A stretch of 64,000 nucleotides of DNA from CAWCUZ01 sp963798795 (GTDB lineage: Bacteria; Acidobacteriota; Vicinamibacteria; Vicinamibacterales; SCN-69-37): assembly GCA_963798795.1 (NCBI GenBank), contig CAWCUZ010000001.1, positions 1,922,001 to 1,986,000 of the forward strand. Reading direction: 5' to 3'. This document shows positions 57,495-64,000 of the stretch, piece after piece. A model generated the notes under the pieces. The model saw only the letters and a list, made by a program, of their open reading frames with translations, did no database searches and was not told where the DNA came from. Made by a program: the position numbers and the translations under genes. Position 1 is the first letter of the stretch. The number at the start of each line of letters is the position of its first letter.

Positions 57495-60461
57495 TCAGGA
57501 CCGGCCCTTCTTCGTCTGCGGCACGCCCTTCGCCATCCACTCCGGCTCCGGCGCGCCTTTCAGGTAGTGATCGAAGAACTGCTTCATGCGCACCTGGAAG
57601 TCCTTCTGGTTCTCTTCCTTCCCCAGGTGGTGCGGCTCGTCGGGATACGACAGGAAGATGACCTTCTTTCCGTTGCGGCGCGCCGCGTTGTAGAACTCCA
57701 GCCCCTGATCCCAGTCGACCGCGCCGTCGGCGGTCCCCTGCAGGATCAGGAACGGCGTCTGGATCTTCGTGACGTTGAACACGGGCGACTCGCTCTCGTA
57801 CAGCTCGCGGGCGTTCCACGGCGTCACGTTCGCGCCCATGCGGCCCTGACTCGTCTCCAGGATGCCGCCGTTCCACGCGCCGCTCGACTTGTACAGCTCG
57901 TCGTACATGCTGATCAGGTTCGTCAACGGCGCGCCCGTCACGACGGCCGCGAACAGGTTCGTCTGCGTCACGATGAACGACGACTCGTAGCCGCCCCAGC
58001 TGTGTCCCTGCAGCCCGATGTGCGCCGGATCCGCATAGCCGAGGTCGATGACCTTCTTCACCGCCGCGGTCACGCAATCCACAGCCGACGTCCCCGGATG
58101 GCCGATGTCGTAGACGATGTCGGGCTCGAGCACGAGGTAGCCGTCGCTGGCGTACTCGCTCATGTGAGGCCGGTCGTCGTACACCGGCATCGAGAACTGG
58201 TGATGCGTGTCCGAGAGTTTCTCGTAGATGTACACGAGCATCGGGTACTTCTTCCCCGGCTCGTAATCCGCCGGCAGCGTGAGCGTCGCCTGCAGCTTGC
58301 GCCCCTTGCTGTTCGCGAAGTCGACGAGCACCCGGCGGCCCCACGCGTACTCCTCGATCTGCGGGTTCGCGTCGGTGATCTTCCGAGGCGACGCGAACGA
58401 CCCGTCCGCGACCCAGTAGTCCGGGAACTCCTCGAACGTCTGCTCCGTGAAGATGACGCGGTCGGCATCGTCGGCCTTGCGCGCCTGGCCGATGCTCTTG
58501 TCGGCCCAGATGAGCGATGCCGGCGCGCCGCCGCCGGCCGGCAGCTGCCAGTAGCCGGACTTCTTGGTCCACTCGCCGTACACCGTGAGCGTCTGCGGAA
58601 CCGACAAGTCGATGCCCTCGCCCCCTCCGCCGCCGCCGAATCCCCCGCCGCCCCGGCCCCCACCGCCGCCACCCGTCAGCCGCGCGAGGCGGAAGACCAC
58701 TTGATCAACCGCGCCCTTGCCGGCCGTCAGGTTCACGCCCTTGCCGCCCGCGAGCGGCTGCGACCAGATGTCGAACTGGTCGTAGAGCAGCACCGACCGG
58801 CCGTCCTTCGACCAGCCGGCGACGCCCCAGATCGGCTTCTCCGCCGCGTGGTCGTCGTTGGTGTTCACGAAGCTGCGGCCCCCGTCCACCTGGGTCGCCG
58901 TGCCAGTGTCCAGGCTGAACGCCATGACGTGCTTGTTCTCGACGTACAGGAACCACTTGCTGTCAGGCGACGTGCCCATCGTCCGCAGCAGCCGCTTCGC
59001 GATGGGCGTCCTGGCGCCGGTAGCCGTGTCGAGCCGGTAGTAGTCGGCGCGCGACGGCTGCCCCTCGGAGAAATCGTGCTCGTAGGGCGTCGGATCGCGC
59101 CCGATCGCCCACCTTCCGTCGGCCGTCGGCGTCACGTTCTCGATGGCGTCGTCCGCCAGGCGGACGAACCTCGCCGACGGAATCGCCAGCACCGACGCAT
59201 GCGTGGCGCGGCGCAACTGGCTGACGCGGATCATCTGCTCCGACTGCAGGTCGACGTCGTTCCAGTGGAACACGTCGACATTGGCCTGTGGCTCGTTCGT
59301 CTCCTCGGGCGTCGGCTCCTGCTCCTTGATCCCGATGAACAGCCGCGTGCCGTCCTTGCTCCAGCGCGGCGCCGAGAACTCGCTCAGGACGAATCCCTTC
59401 GGAAACGACGCGTCCGTGGACGGCTCCCATTCGATGGCCTGCGGCTGCGCGGCCGCGGCATCCGTCCAGGCGAGCAGGACGTTCTCCTTCTGCTCCTGCC
59501 CCTTCGGCTTCTCGCCGCGCAGGACGACGAGGCCGGTGGCGTCCTCGCGCCATGAGAGGCCGTCGTACTCCATGGGCCTGGTGTCGAGCGCGCGGATGGC
59601 GCCCGTGGCGAGGTCGTTCACGTACACGCCGTTCCCGAGCTTGTCGGCGGCGTCGACGGTGTAGGCCAGGTGCCGGCCGGCGTCGTCGAAGTCGTACTGA
59701 TTCACGTTGCCCAGGTTCTGCGTCATGCCGTTGTCGAGCCGGCGCAGCAGCAGGTCGGTGCCGCGGTGGGTGTTGTCGCCGCCAGCCCCGCCGCCGGCGC
59801 CGCTCAACTTCACGGCGAGCCAGGCGGATCCCTTTGCGAACTGGAAGCCAGACGCGTTCGAGACGTCCCACTTGTCGCCGGTCTCGAGGTTCAACAGCTC
59901 GAAATGCCGCGTCGGCCCGTTCCCTCCGGCGCCACCGCCGGGAGCGGTTCCGCCGCCGCGCGTGCCGCCGCGCTGTGGGGCCGCCCCGCCGCGCCCCGCA
60001 CCGCGTCCGCCGGGGCCGCCGCGTCCTCGGCCGGCAGACGCTGGCGGGTTGACGAAGTAGCCGACCCAGCGGCTGTCGTCGGAAAACTGGACGGCGCCCC
60101 CGCCGCCGCCGAATCCTCCACGGCCGCCGCCCCGCCCGCCTCCGCCCGACGAGCCGGCCTGGATTTCGTAAACCTTGTCGCCATCGAGCGCCTTCACGAA
60201 CAGAGTGTCGTCGCCGTCGTTCGGCGAGTACGTGTAGGTCACCCACTTGCCGTCGCCGCTGATCGACGCGTTCGTGATGCGCTTCCAGGGGCCGTAGTCG
60301 GCCAGCGTCAGGACCTTCTTGCCGTCGGGTGCGGTCCTCGCGGCGACGGCGGGCCCCGCCTGGCGGGCCTGCTGCGCGGCCGGTGCGGCCGGCCAGAACG
60401 CGGGAATCAGAATGAGCGCGAACGACGCGCGAACGAGAACGCGGCGGATGGCGGCGGTCAT
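57495..60461 (-). CDS. Secreted S9 family (prolyl oligopeptidase-type) peptidase
   Basis: A 988-residue exported peptidase (signal RVLVRASFALILIPAFWPAAPA). ATG 60461 follows GGGAGGG. The N-terminal propeller starts LTLADYGPWKRITNASISGDGKWVTY, like its paralogue at 9905-12775 (RADYGQWETLSSG). The hydrolase domain has the triad Ser821 (GHSWGGYESS), Asp912 (GTADGAVDW) and His944 (EPHHLGKEENQ). Three Gly/Arg-rich inserts interrupt the propeller at about residues 105-120, 145-180 and 605-630, more than in any other protein here. It is first gene of the operon with cupin and SDR. Confidence 0.95.
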   Translation of the reverse strand: MTAAIRRVLVRASFALILIPAFWPAAPAAQQARQAGPAVAARTAPDGKKVLTLADYGPWKRITNASISGDGKWVTYTYSPNDGDDTLFVKALDGDKVYEIQAGSSGGGGRGGGRGGFGGGGGAVQFSDDSRWVGYFVNPPASAGRGRGGPGGRGAGRGGAAPQRGGTRGGGTAPGGGAGGNGPTRHFELLNLETGDKWDVSNASGFQFAKGSAWLAVKLSGAGGGAGGDNTHRGTDLLLRRLDNGMTQNLGNVNQYDFDDAGRHLAYTVDAADKLGNGVYVNDLATGAIRALDTRPMEYDGLSWREDATGLVVLRGEKPKGQEQKENVLLAWTDAAAAQPQAIEWEPSTDASFPKGFVLSEFSAPRWSKDGTRLFIGIKEQEPTPEETNEPQANVDVFHWNDVDLQSEQMIRVSQLRRATHASVLAIPSARFVRLADDAIENVTPTADGRWAIGRDPTPYEHDFSEGQPSRADYYRLDTATGARTPIAKRLLRTMGTSPDSKWFLYVENKHVMAFSLDTGTATQVDGGRSFVNTNDDHAAEKPIWGVAGWSKDGRSVLLYDQFDIWSQPLAGGKGVNLTAGKGAVDQVVFRLARLTGGGGGGRGGGGFGGGGGGEGIDLSVPQTLTVYGEWTKKSGYWQLPAGGGAPASLIWADKSIGQARKADDADRVIFTEQTFEEFPDYWVADGSFASPRKITDANPQIEEYAWGRRVLVDFANSKGRKLQATLTLPADYEPGKKYPMLVYIYEKLSDTHHQFSMPVYDDRPHMSEYASDGYLVLEPDIVYDIGHPGTSAVDCVTAAVKKVIDLGYADPAHIGLQGHSWGGYESSFIVTQTNLFAAVVTGAPLTNLISMYDELYKSSGAWNGGILETSQGRMGANVTPWNARELYESESPVFNVTKIQTPFLILQGTADGAVDWDQGLEFYNAARRNGKKVIFLSYPDEPHHLGKEENQKDFQVRMKQFFDHYLKGAPEPEWMAKGVPQTKKGRS

Positions 60462-60491
60462 TGCGGAGCCCTCCCAGTCGAGGAAAGCGCG

Positions 60492-60497
60492 ACTATA
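60492..60497 (-). promoter_or_regulatory. Putative -10 box of the S9-cupin-SDR operon
   Basis: TATAGT on the minus strand (five of six matches) lies 30 bases upstream of ATG 60461, leaving room for a leader with GGGAGGG. The -35 region is not recognisable and overlaps the divergent promoter at 60521. Confidence 0.45.
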
Positions 60498-60520
60498 TCA
60501 GGTAGGCCGGCGGCCACCCG

Positions 60521-60549
60521 TTGACAGGTCGAAGCGTCCCTGCGAGCAT
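60521..60549 (+). promoter_or_regulatory. Promoter with extended -10 for the truncated lipoprotein gene
   Basis: TTGACA (60521-60526), 17 bases, then GAGCAT (60544-60549) preceded by TGC, an extended -10 arrangement. Transcription would start near 60556, giving a short leader that holds the AGGAGG site. Confidence 0.55.
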
Positions 60550-60570
60550 CGCGGCGTCAGGAGGCGGTGC

Positions 60571-60984
60571 TTGGTCACAGCCCCTCTTCGAACCGTGGCG
60601 CAGGCGACGGAGCGCGTGTTGCTCCTGGGCGGCGTCGTGAGTGCCGCGGGATGCTCCTGGGCGCCGCCGGTCAATCCGGCGGTCCGGATCCCGCGTGGCA
60701 TCTCGGCCTCGTTCTCGCCGGACCAGATCGCGACGAGTGAGGCGTTCGCCGACCTGTTCTGCAGTGTGCTCGCTGAGGAGTTCGCGGACTGGGGTGCGTG
60801 CGGCGCGTATCTGCGGCTTACGGCCGCGCCGGCGACGGTTCGCCTCGATCCCATTCCGAAGGACCGGACGCTCCTGATCGTGCCCGGCTACGGCGCCGGC
60901 TGCTTCGAGTCGATGGCTCCGACCTTCGGCGACGCCTCGGCGCATCTGGACGCCGCTCACGGCATGCGGTCGGTCATGCAGTGA
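60571..60984 (+). CDS. Short lipoprotein, probably the N-terminal remnant of a larger alpha/beta-hydrolase
   Basis: TTG 60571 is chosen because AGGAGG lies six bases upstream; the product has 137 residues. A lipoprotein signal (VLLLGGVVSAAGC) is followed by IPRGISASFSPDQIATSEAFADLFCSVLAEEFADWGACGAYL and DRTLLIVPGYGAGCFESMAPTFGDASAHL. The strand-loop LLIVPGYGAGCF looks like the first part of a hydrolase or lipase fold, after which the protein stops abruptly with no nucleophile elbow. Truncation by an early stop or deletion is the likely explanation. It has a good promoter, so it may still be expressed. Confidence 0.62.
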   Translation: MVTAPLRTVAQATERVLLLGGVVSAAGCSWAPPVNPAVRIPRGISASFSPDQIATSEAFADLFCSVLAEEFADWGACGAYLRLTAAPATVRLDPIPKDRTLLIVPGYGAGCFESMAPTFGDASAHLDAAHGMRSVMQ

Positions 60985-61064
60985 CAATCTCATGACACCG
61001 CCGCTGTCGCCGCCAGTTCGGCTACGATCGTGGCGAGGCGTGCCAGCGCCGCGAAGAGGGGACT

Positions 61065-61538
61065 GTGAGGTCCAGATTCATGCGCCGCACGAGATCGTTC
61101 CGCAGCATCCTTCGCCGGGCTCGCGTCCTGCCGGTTCTGATCGTCACCTCCGGCCTGGTCGCTTCCGGTTGCAGCAAGACGGCGCCGTCGCCCGTGGAAT
61201 CCGACCAGGACTTCACCGGTACGCTGGCCGTCATGGGCGCCGACGTCAAGACGTTCACCGTCAACTACGCCGACGACGTCAGCGATGCCGGCGTCACGGT
61301 GAACTCGCTGACGACGGTCGCAAACGGAACCGCGGTCAACGTCACGATCGGCGTCGCCTTCGGGACCCCGGCCGCCGACGGCAGTTGCGACCGGTTCATC
61401 GGCACCGACACCGCGACGATCGGCACCGAACTGGTCGCGGCGGCCGATTTCAACGCGGGCGCCTACTGCGTGCAGATCTACGACGTCGGCACCCTGACCG
61501 AGCCGGTCAACTATTCGATCACGGTCCGGCACTTCTGA
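61065..61538 (+). CDS. Small lipoprotein of unknown function
   Basis: A 157-residue protein; GTG 61065 follows AGAGGG, and ATG 61080 is an in-frame alternative. A basic N-terminus and hydrophobic stretch (VLPVLIVTSGLVASGC) end in a lipobox Cys. The mature part is beta-rich and resembles a pre-peptidase or immunoglobulin-like C-terminal domain (FTVNYADDVSDAGVTVNSLTT ... FNAGAYCVQIYDVGTLTEPVNYSITVRHF), with two Cys (SCDRF and AYCVQ) likely forming a disulfide. Secreted or membrane-tethered; function unknown. Confidence 0.8.
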   Translation: MRSRFMRRTRSFRSILRRARVLPVLIVTSGLVASGCSKTAPSPVESDQDFTGTLAVMGADVKTFTVNYADDVSDAGVTVNSLTTVANGTAVNVTIGVAFGTPAADGSCDRFIGTDTATIGTELVAAADFNAGAYCVQIYDVGTLTEPVNYSITVRHF

Positions 61539-61584
61539 TTTCGGATGCCCGGGCCTCCATGGCCGGCATGGAGCGCCGAACGGG

Positions 61585-63390
61585 TCAGTGGAGTCTGAAC
61601 TCCAGCATCAGCGTCACCTGCACCGGCACCGGCTCCCCGTTCAGCGTGCCGGCCTCGAACCGCCACTCCTTGACCGCGGCGACCGCCTGCTCGTCCAGGC
61701 CATACACCTGATCGAGTGACTCGACCACGCGAACGTCGCCGACCGTGCCGTCGGTGCCGACGATGGCCTCGACCCGCACCGTGCCCTGGATCTTCGCGCG
61801 TAGGGCCTCCGCAGTGTACTTGGGCTCCATCTTCGAGACGAGCACGGGCGCGACCAGCCCCGGGCCCAGCGCATACACACGACTGCCCCTCGCCGTGGGG
61901 GGCGGCAGCTTGAATTCCATGACGAGGCGCACGGACACTGGAACGGGCACACCGTCCTTTGTTCCGGGTTCGAAGCGCCACATGCGCGCGGCGGCCTCGG
62001 CGGCCTGATCGAGCTCGGGACTCAGCGACTTGACCACTTGCACGTCCGCCACCGTGCCGTCCTTCGCGATCTGCGCGTCGAGTTCGACTTGGCCCTCCAC
62101 GTTCGCAAGCTGCGCCGCGATCGGATATTTCGGTTCTGCCCTGCTGATCACCTTCGGATTCTGGATGCCCGGACCGGGCTGATACACCGGATCGGAGGGC
62201 CGGGTCCGGCTCGCCCCGCCGCCGCGCGCCTGGGGCACCGGTGCCGGCGGCGTCACCCTGTCAGGCGGCTCGACGCCCACCGGTGTCGCGGCGCGACCGG
62301 CGTGGACGGTGGCCGACGGCCGCGCCGGCGACGGCGCGTCAACCGACTGGTTCACGCGCGGGACCTCCGGCTTCACCGTCGCGATGAGGACGACCGCTGG
62401 CACCGCCACGAGCGCCACCGTCGCGGCCATCGTCCCGGCGCGGCGCGTTCCGATCGTCTGGCTGCCCCACGCCAGAATGCGATCGAGGCGCCGTTCGGCG
62501 CTCGCGTCGGCCCGACGAGCCATGGCGACGTGCCACTCCGCGCGGCGGCCGTGCGGACCGACGACACGCAGGAAATCGAGCACCGTCTCGGCGTACGACG
62601 CGCGGTCCGCTCCTCCGGCAAGGGCCGTGGCGTCGGCCGCCTGGTCCGCCAGGTCCGCCAGCCGCCGGTGCAGCCACCAGCCGAGGGGGCTGAACCAGGT
62701 CACTGCCCGGTAGACGAGCGCCAGCCGCAGCCTCAGCACGTCCCGCCGGGCCGCGTGCGACAGCTCGTGCGCCAGCACCGCCTCGAGCCGGGCGGCGTCC
62801 CACTCCCGCCACGAATCCGGCAGGACGATCGTGGGCCGCAGCGCATCGAGCGTCACGGGCACGAGCAGCCGGCTCGACTCGGCCAGGCCCGGCACGGCCA
62901 CCCGCTGCGGCTCCGCAATCCGCGCCAGCCGCGTCAGGACCGCGCCATCCGCCATCGGGCGCATCGACCGCCGCAGGCGCACGGTCAGCAGCCATCCGAG
63001 TCCCACGCGCAGCAGCATCACCGACAAGCCGACCGCGTACACGCCAGCCAGCAGAGTCGACCACCCGACCGCACTGACCCGCTGCTTCCACGTTGTGCCG
63101 GCGGTCGATCCGGCCGCCGGCGCGCCGGCCGCGCCGGTACCGAGCACCGCGCCGCGCGAGGACGCAAAGAACACCTGCTGCACGCCGGCTGGCACTGGCA
63201 CGGTCCATTGGATCCCCGGACCGACGCGCCCGAGCACCGGCAGCACCAGGGCGCCGCAGAGCACGAGCGTCCACACCCGCAGCAACAGCTCCGGCCGCTT
63301 CACCCGGAGCACGGTGATTCCGGCTCCAGCCAGACCGGCCAGCACGAGCGCACGCGCGGCGGCTTCCAGGACGACGGACAGTGCAGTCAT
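61585..63390 (-). CDS. BlaR1-type M56 metallopeptidase with two C-terminal TonB domains
   Basis: A 601-residue protein. The membrane/protease half carries His208-Glu-Leu-Ser-His212 (LAHELSHAARRD) with further M56 regions (LPDSWREWDAARLEAVLAHE, LADQAADATALAGG). A Pro-rich linker leads to two tandem TonB C-terminal domains, about residues 420-500 and 525-600, each with Y-P/T, G-x-V-x-V/L, DGTV-x-D-V-x-V-V-x-S-L and the closing W-R-F-E-P/A-G-T segment. Its ATG overlaps the blaI stop (ATGA), so it is translationally coupled. TonB-type tails on M56 proteins are known in this phylum; duplication of the domain is less usual. Confidence 0.94.
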   Translation of the reverse strand: MTALSVVLEAAARALVLAGLAGAGITVLRVKRPELLLRVWTLVLCGALVLPVLGRVGPGIQWTVPVPAGVQQVFFASSRGAVLGTGAAGAPAAGSTAGTTWKQRVSAVGWSTLLAGVYAVGLSVMLLRVGLGWLLTVRLRRSMRPMADGAVLTRLARIAEPQRVAVPGLAESSRLLVPVTLDALRPTIVLPDSWREWDAARLEAVLAHELSHAARRDVLRLRLALVYRAVTWFSPLGWWLHRRLADLADQAADATALAGGADRASYAETVLDFLRVVGPHGRRAEWHVAMARRADASAERRLDRILAWGSQTIGTRRAGTMAATVALVAVPAVVLIATVKPEVPRVNQSVDAPSPARPSATVHAGRAATPVGVEPPDRVTPPAPVPQARGGGASRTRPSDPVYQPGPGIQNPKVISRAEPKYPIAAQLANVEGQVELDAQIAKDGTVADVQVVKSLSPELDQAAEAAARMWRFEPGTKDGVPVPVSVRLVMEFKLPPPTARGSRVYALGPGLVAPVLVSKMEPKYTAEALRAKIQGTVRVEAIVGTDGTVGDVRVVESLDQVYGLDEQAVAAVKEWRFEAGTLNGEPVPVQVTLMLEFRLH

Positions 63391-63785
63391 GGCTTGCGCT
63401 CCTTCCGTTGCGCGATCTTCCTCGCGAGCCGCTCGAGCTGCGCGGGGCTCACTACATCGCTGTTCACCATGCCGACGAGCAGCGCCTCGGCCGACCCGCC
63501 GCAGAACCTATCGATCAGATGCTTGACCGTGCGCGCCGCCACGGCCGCGGAGGATTCCGCCGCCCGATAGACGAACGTCCGCCCCTCCACGACGTGCGTC
63601 ACGTAGCCCTTCTCTTCGAGCCGGCGCAGCACCGTCCGCATCGTCGATTCCTTCATCGGCCAGCGGTCCCGCAGCGCCTCACGGCACTGCTCCGCCGACA
63701 CGGGTCCGCCGGACCACACGGAGTCCATCACCGCCTGCTCGGCTTCGCCGAGTGACTTCGGTCGCGTCCTTGATGTGCGAGTCAT
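63387..63785 (-). CDS. BlaI/MecI/CopY family transcriptional repressor (second copy)
   Basis: A 132-residue winged-helix repressor (LGEAEQAVMDSVWSGGPVSAEQCREALRDRWPMKESTMRTVLRRLEEKGYVTH ... FVYRAAESSAA), ending with the dimerisation and cleavage region (CGGSAEALLVGMV). Divergent in sequence from the copy at 30935, so they likely serve different stimuli. ATG 63785 lies just downstream of a palindromic operator and a TTGACA promoter; there is no ribosome-binding site, so the start may be near-leaderless. Paired with the M56-TonB gene. Confidence 0.95.
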   Translation of the reverse strand: MTRTSRTRPKSLGEAEQAVMDSVWSGGPVSAEQCREALRDRWPMKESTMRTVLRRLEEKGYVTHVVEGRTFVYRAAESSAAVAARTVKHLIDRFCGGSAEALLVGMVNSDVVSPAQLERLARKIAQRKERKP

Positions 63786-63791
63786 CGTAAC

Positions 63792-63827
63792 GCTACATGT
63801 TGTAGCAGTACGCGCCGGGCGTGTCAA
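63792..63827 (-). promoter_or_regulatory. Promoter with Bla/Mec-type palindromic operator
   Basis: On the minus strand TTGACA (63822-63827), 17 bases, then TACAAC (63799-63804) preceded by TGC (extended -10). The perfect inverted repeat GCTACA-N3-TGTAGC (63792-63806) covers the -10 box; its TACA/TGTA core resembles known BlaI/MecI operators. No gene is visible from 63828 to the window end. Confidence 0.85.
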
Positions 63828-64000
63828 CTGCCGGCCGCCGCCGCGAGTTTCCCGGTGGACGGAGCGGGGATTTTCGCGCGCCCGGCGTCAATCTCCACGG
63901 CCGGCCGCCGGCATCCCGATGCCGGCGACGCCGGCCGAACGGCACGCGTCGTGCCTCATGCCTTCACGGGCGACGGGTTCGCCCGCTGGCGAGGTGACGG

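Noticed and set aside
56946..59555. Open frame of 869 codons on the + strand antisense to the S9 peptidase
   Set aside because: It lies opposite a gene with an intact catalytic triad and signal peptide. Its product is Arg/His/Val-rich with no recognisable motif, as expected from reverse frames of GC-rich coding DNA.

Overview
The window is high-GC DNA coding densely on both strands, and it looks like a chromosomal segment of a soil-type Acidobacterium (Vicinamibacteria-like). That placement is inference from gene content: many secreted S9, M2 and M19 peptidases, a receptor with a carboxypeptidase-regulatory N-terminus, three BlaR1-type M56 sensor proteases, a Ser/Thr kinase fused to a beta-propeller, a Shelph-type phosphatase, and Gly/Arg-rich inserts in many exported proteins. 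There are no rRNA or tRNA genes, insertion sequences, phage genes or CRISPR arrays that I can see.

Layout. 0-6 kb: a sigma-54 activator cut by the window edge, a membrane HD-GYP/GAF phosphodiesterase, a secreted subtilase ending in nine TLVWGN repeats, and a small ParD-like protein. 6-13 kb: an M19 dipeptidase, a glycine-zipper secreted protein, ispG (isoprenoid MEP pathway) and a secreted S9 peptidase. 12.9-16.8 kb: a three-gene locus with a Cys-rich secreted peptide precursor resembling the fulvocin C bacteriocin family, a membrane-anchored thioredoxin and a 7-TM hybrid histidine kinase. 16.8-24.1 kb: a reverse-strand operon (triple RidA protein, MATE exporter, M2 lipoprotein peptidase), then a forward pair (secreted hypothetical, Tat-exported amidase).

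24.2-31.4 kb: a tightly packed reverse operon of blaI, M56 fused to a coiled coil and a Wza-type export domain, M56 fused to ten helical repeats, and a secreted carboxypeptidase-regulatory protein. It is driven by a near-consensus promoter with a palindromic operator inside it. 31.4-36.4 kb: a cyclophilin, a TPR protein and a methionine operon (homoserine dehydrogenase plus a Cys/Met PLP enzyme) behind a SAM-I riboswitch with its own promoter. 36.4-41.8 kb: an outer-membrane-type protein, small secreted paralogues and a frameshifted membrane hydrolase. 41.8-50.9 kb: a solute:sodium symporter, a DoxX-like protein, an outer-membrane receptor, an MpaB-like oxygenase, a metallo-beta-lactamase-fold hydrolase, a PPi-type phosphofructokinase and a small charged protein.

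51-64 kb: a kinase-propeller protein, a DUF1028-PEBP fusion, a PPP-type phosphatase, an S9 peptidase/cupin/SDR operon, two small lipoproteins (one apparently a remnant), and a second blaI-M56 pair whose M56 carries two TonB C-terminal domains and whose promoter carries a classical Bla/Mec-like operator.

Themes across the window: BlaI/M56 proteolytic signalling with three different periplasmic C-terminal modules; probable leaderless genes with the -10 box about 7 nt before the start codon; a dispersed hairpin element (YGAA loop followed by CTCCRT); GATTTG-type short tandem arrays placed exactly on stop codons; and Gly/Arg-rich insertions in unrelated exported enzymes.
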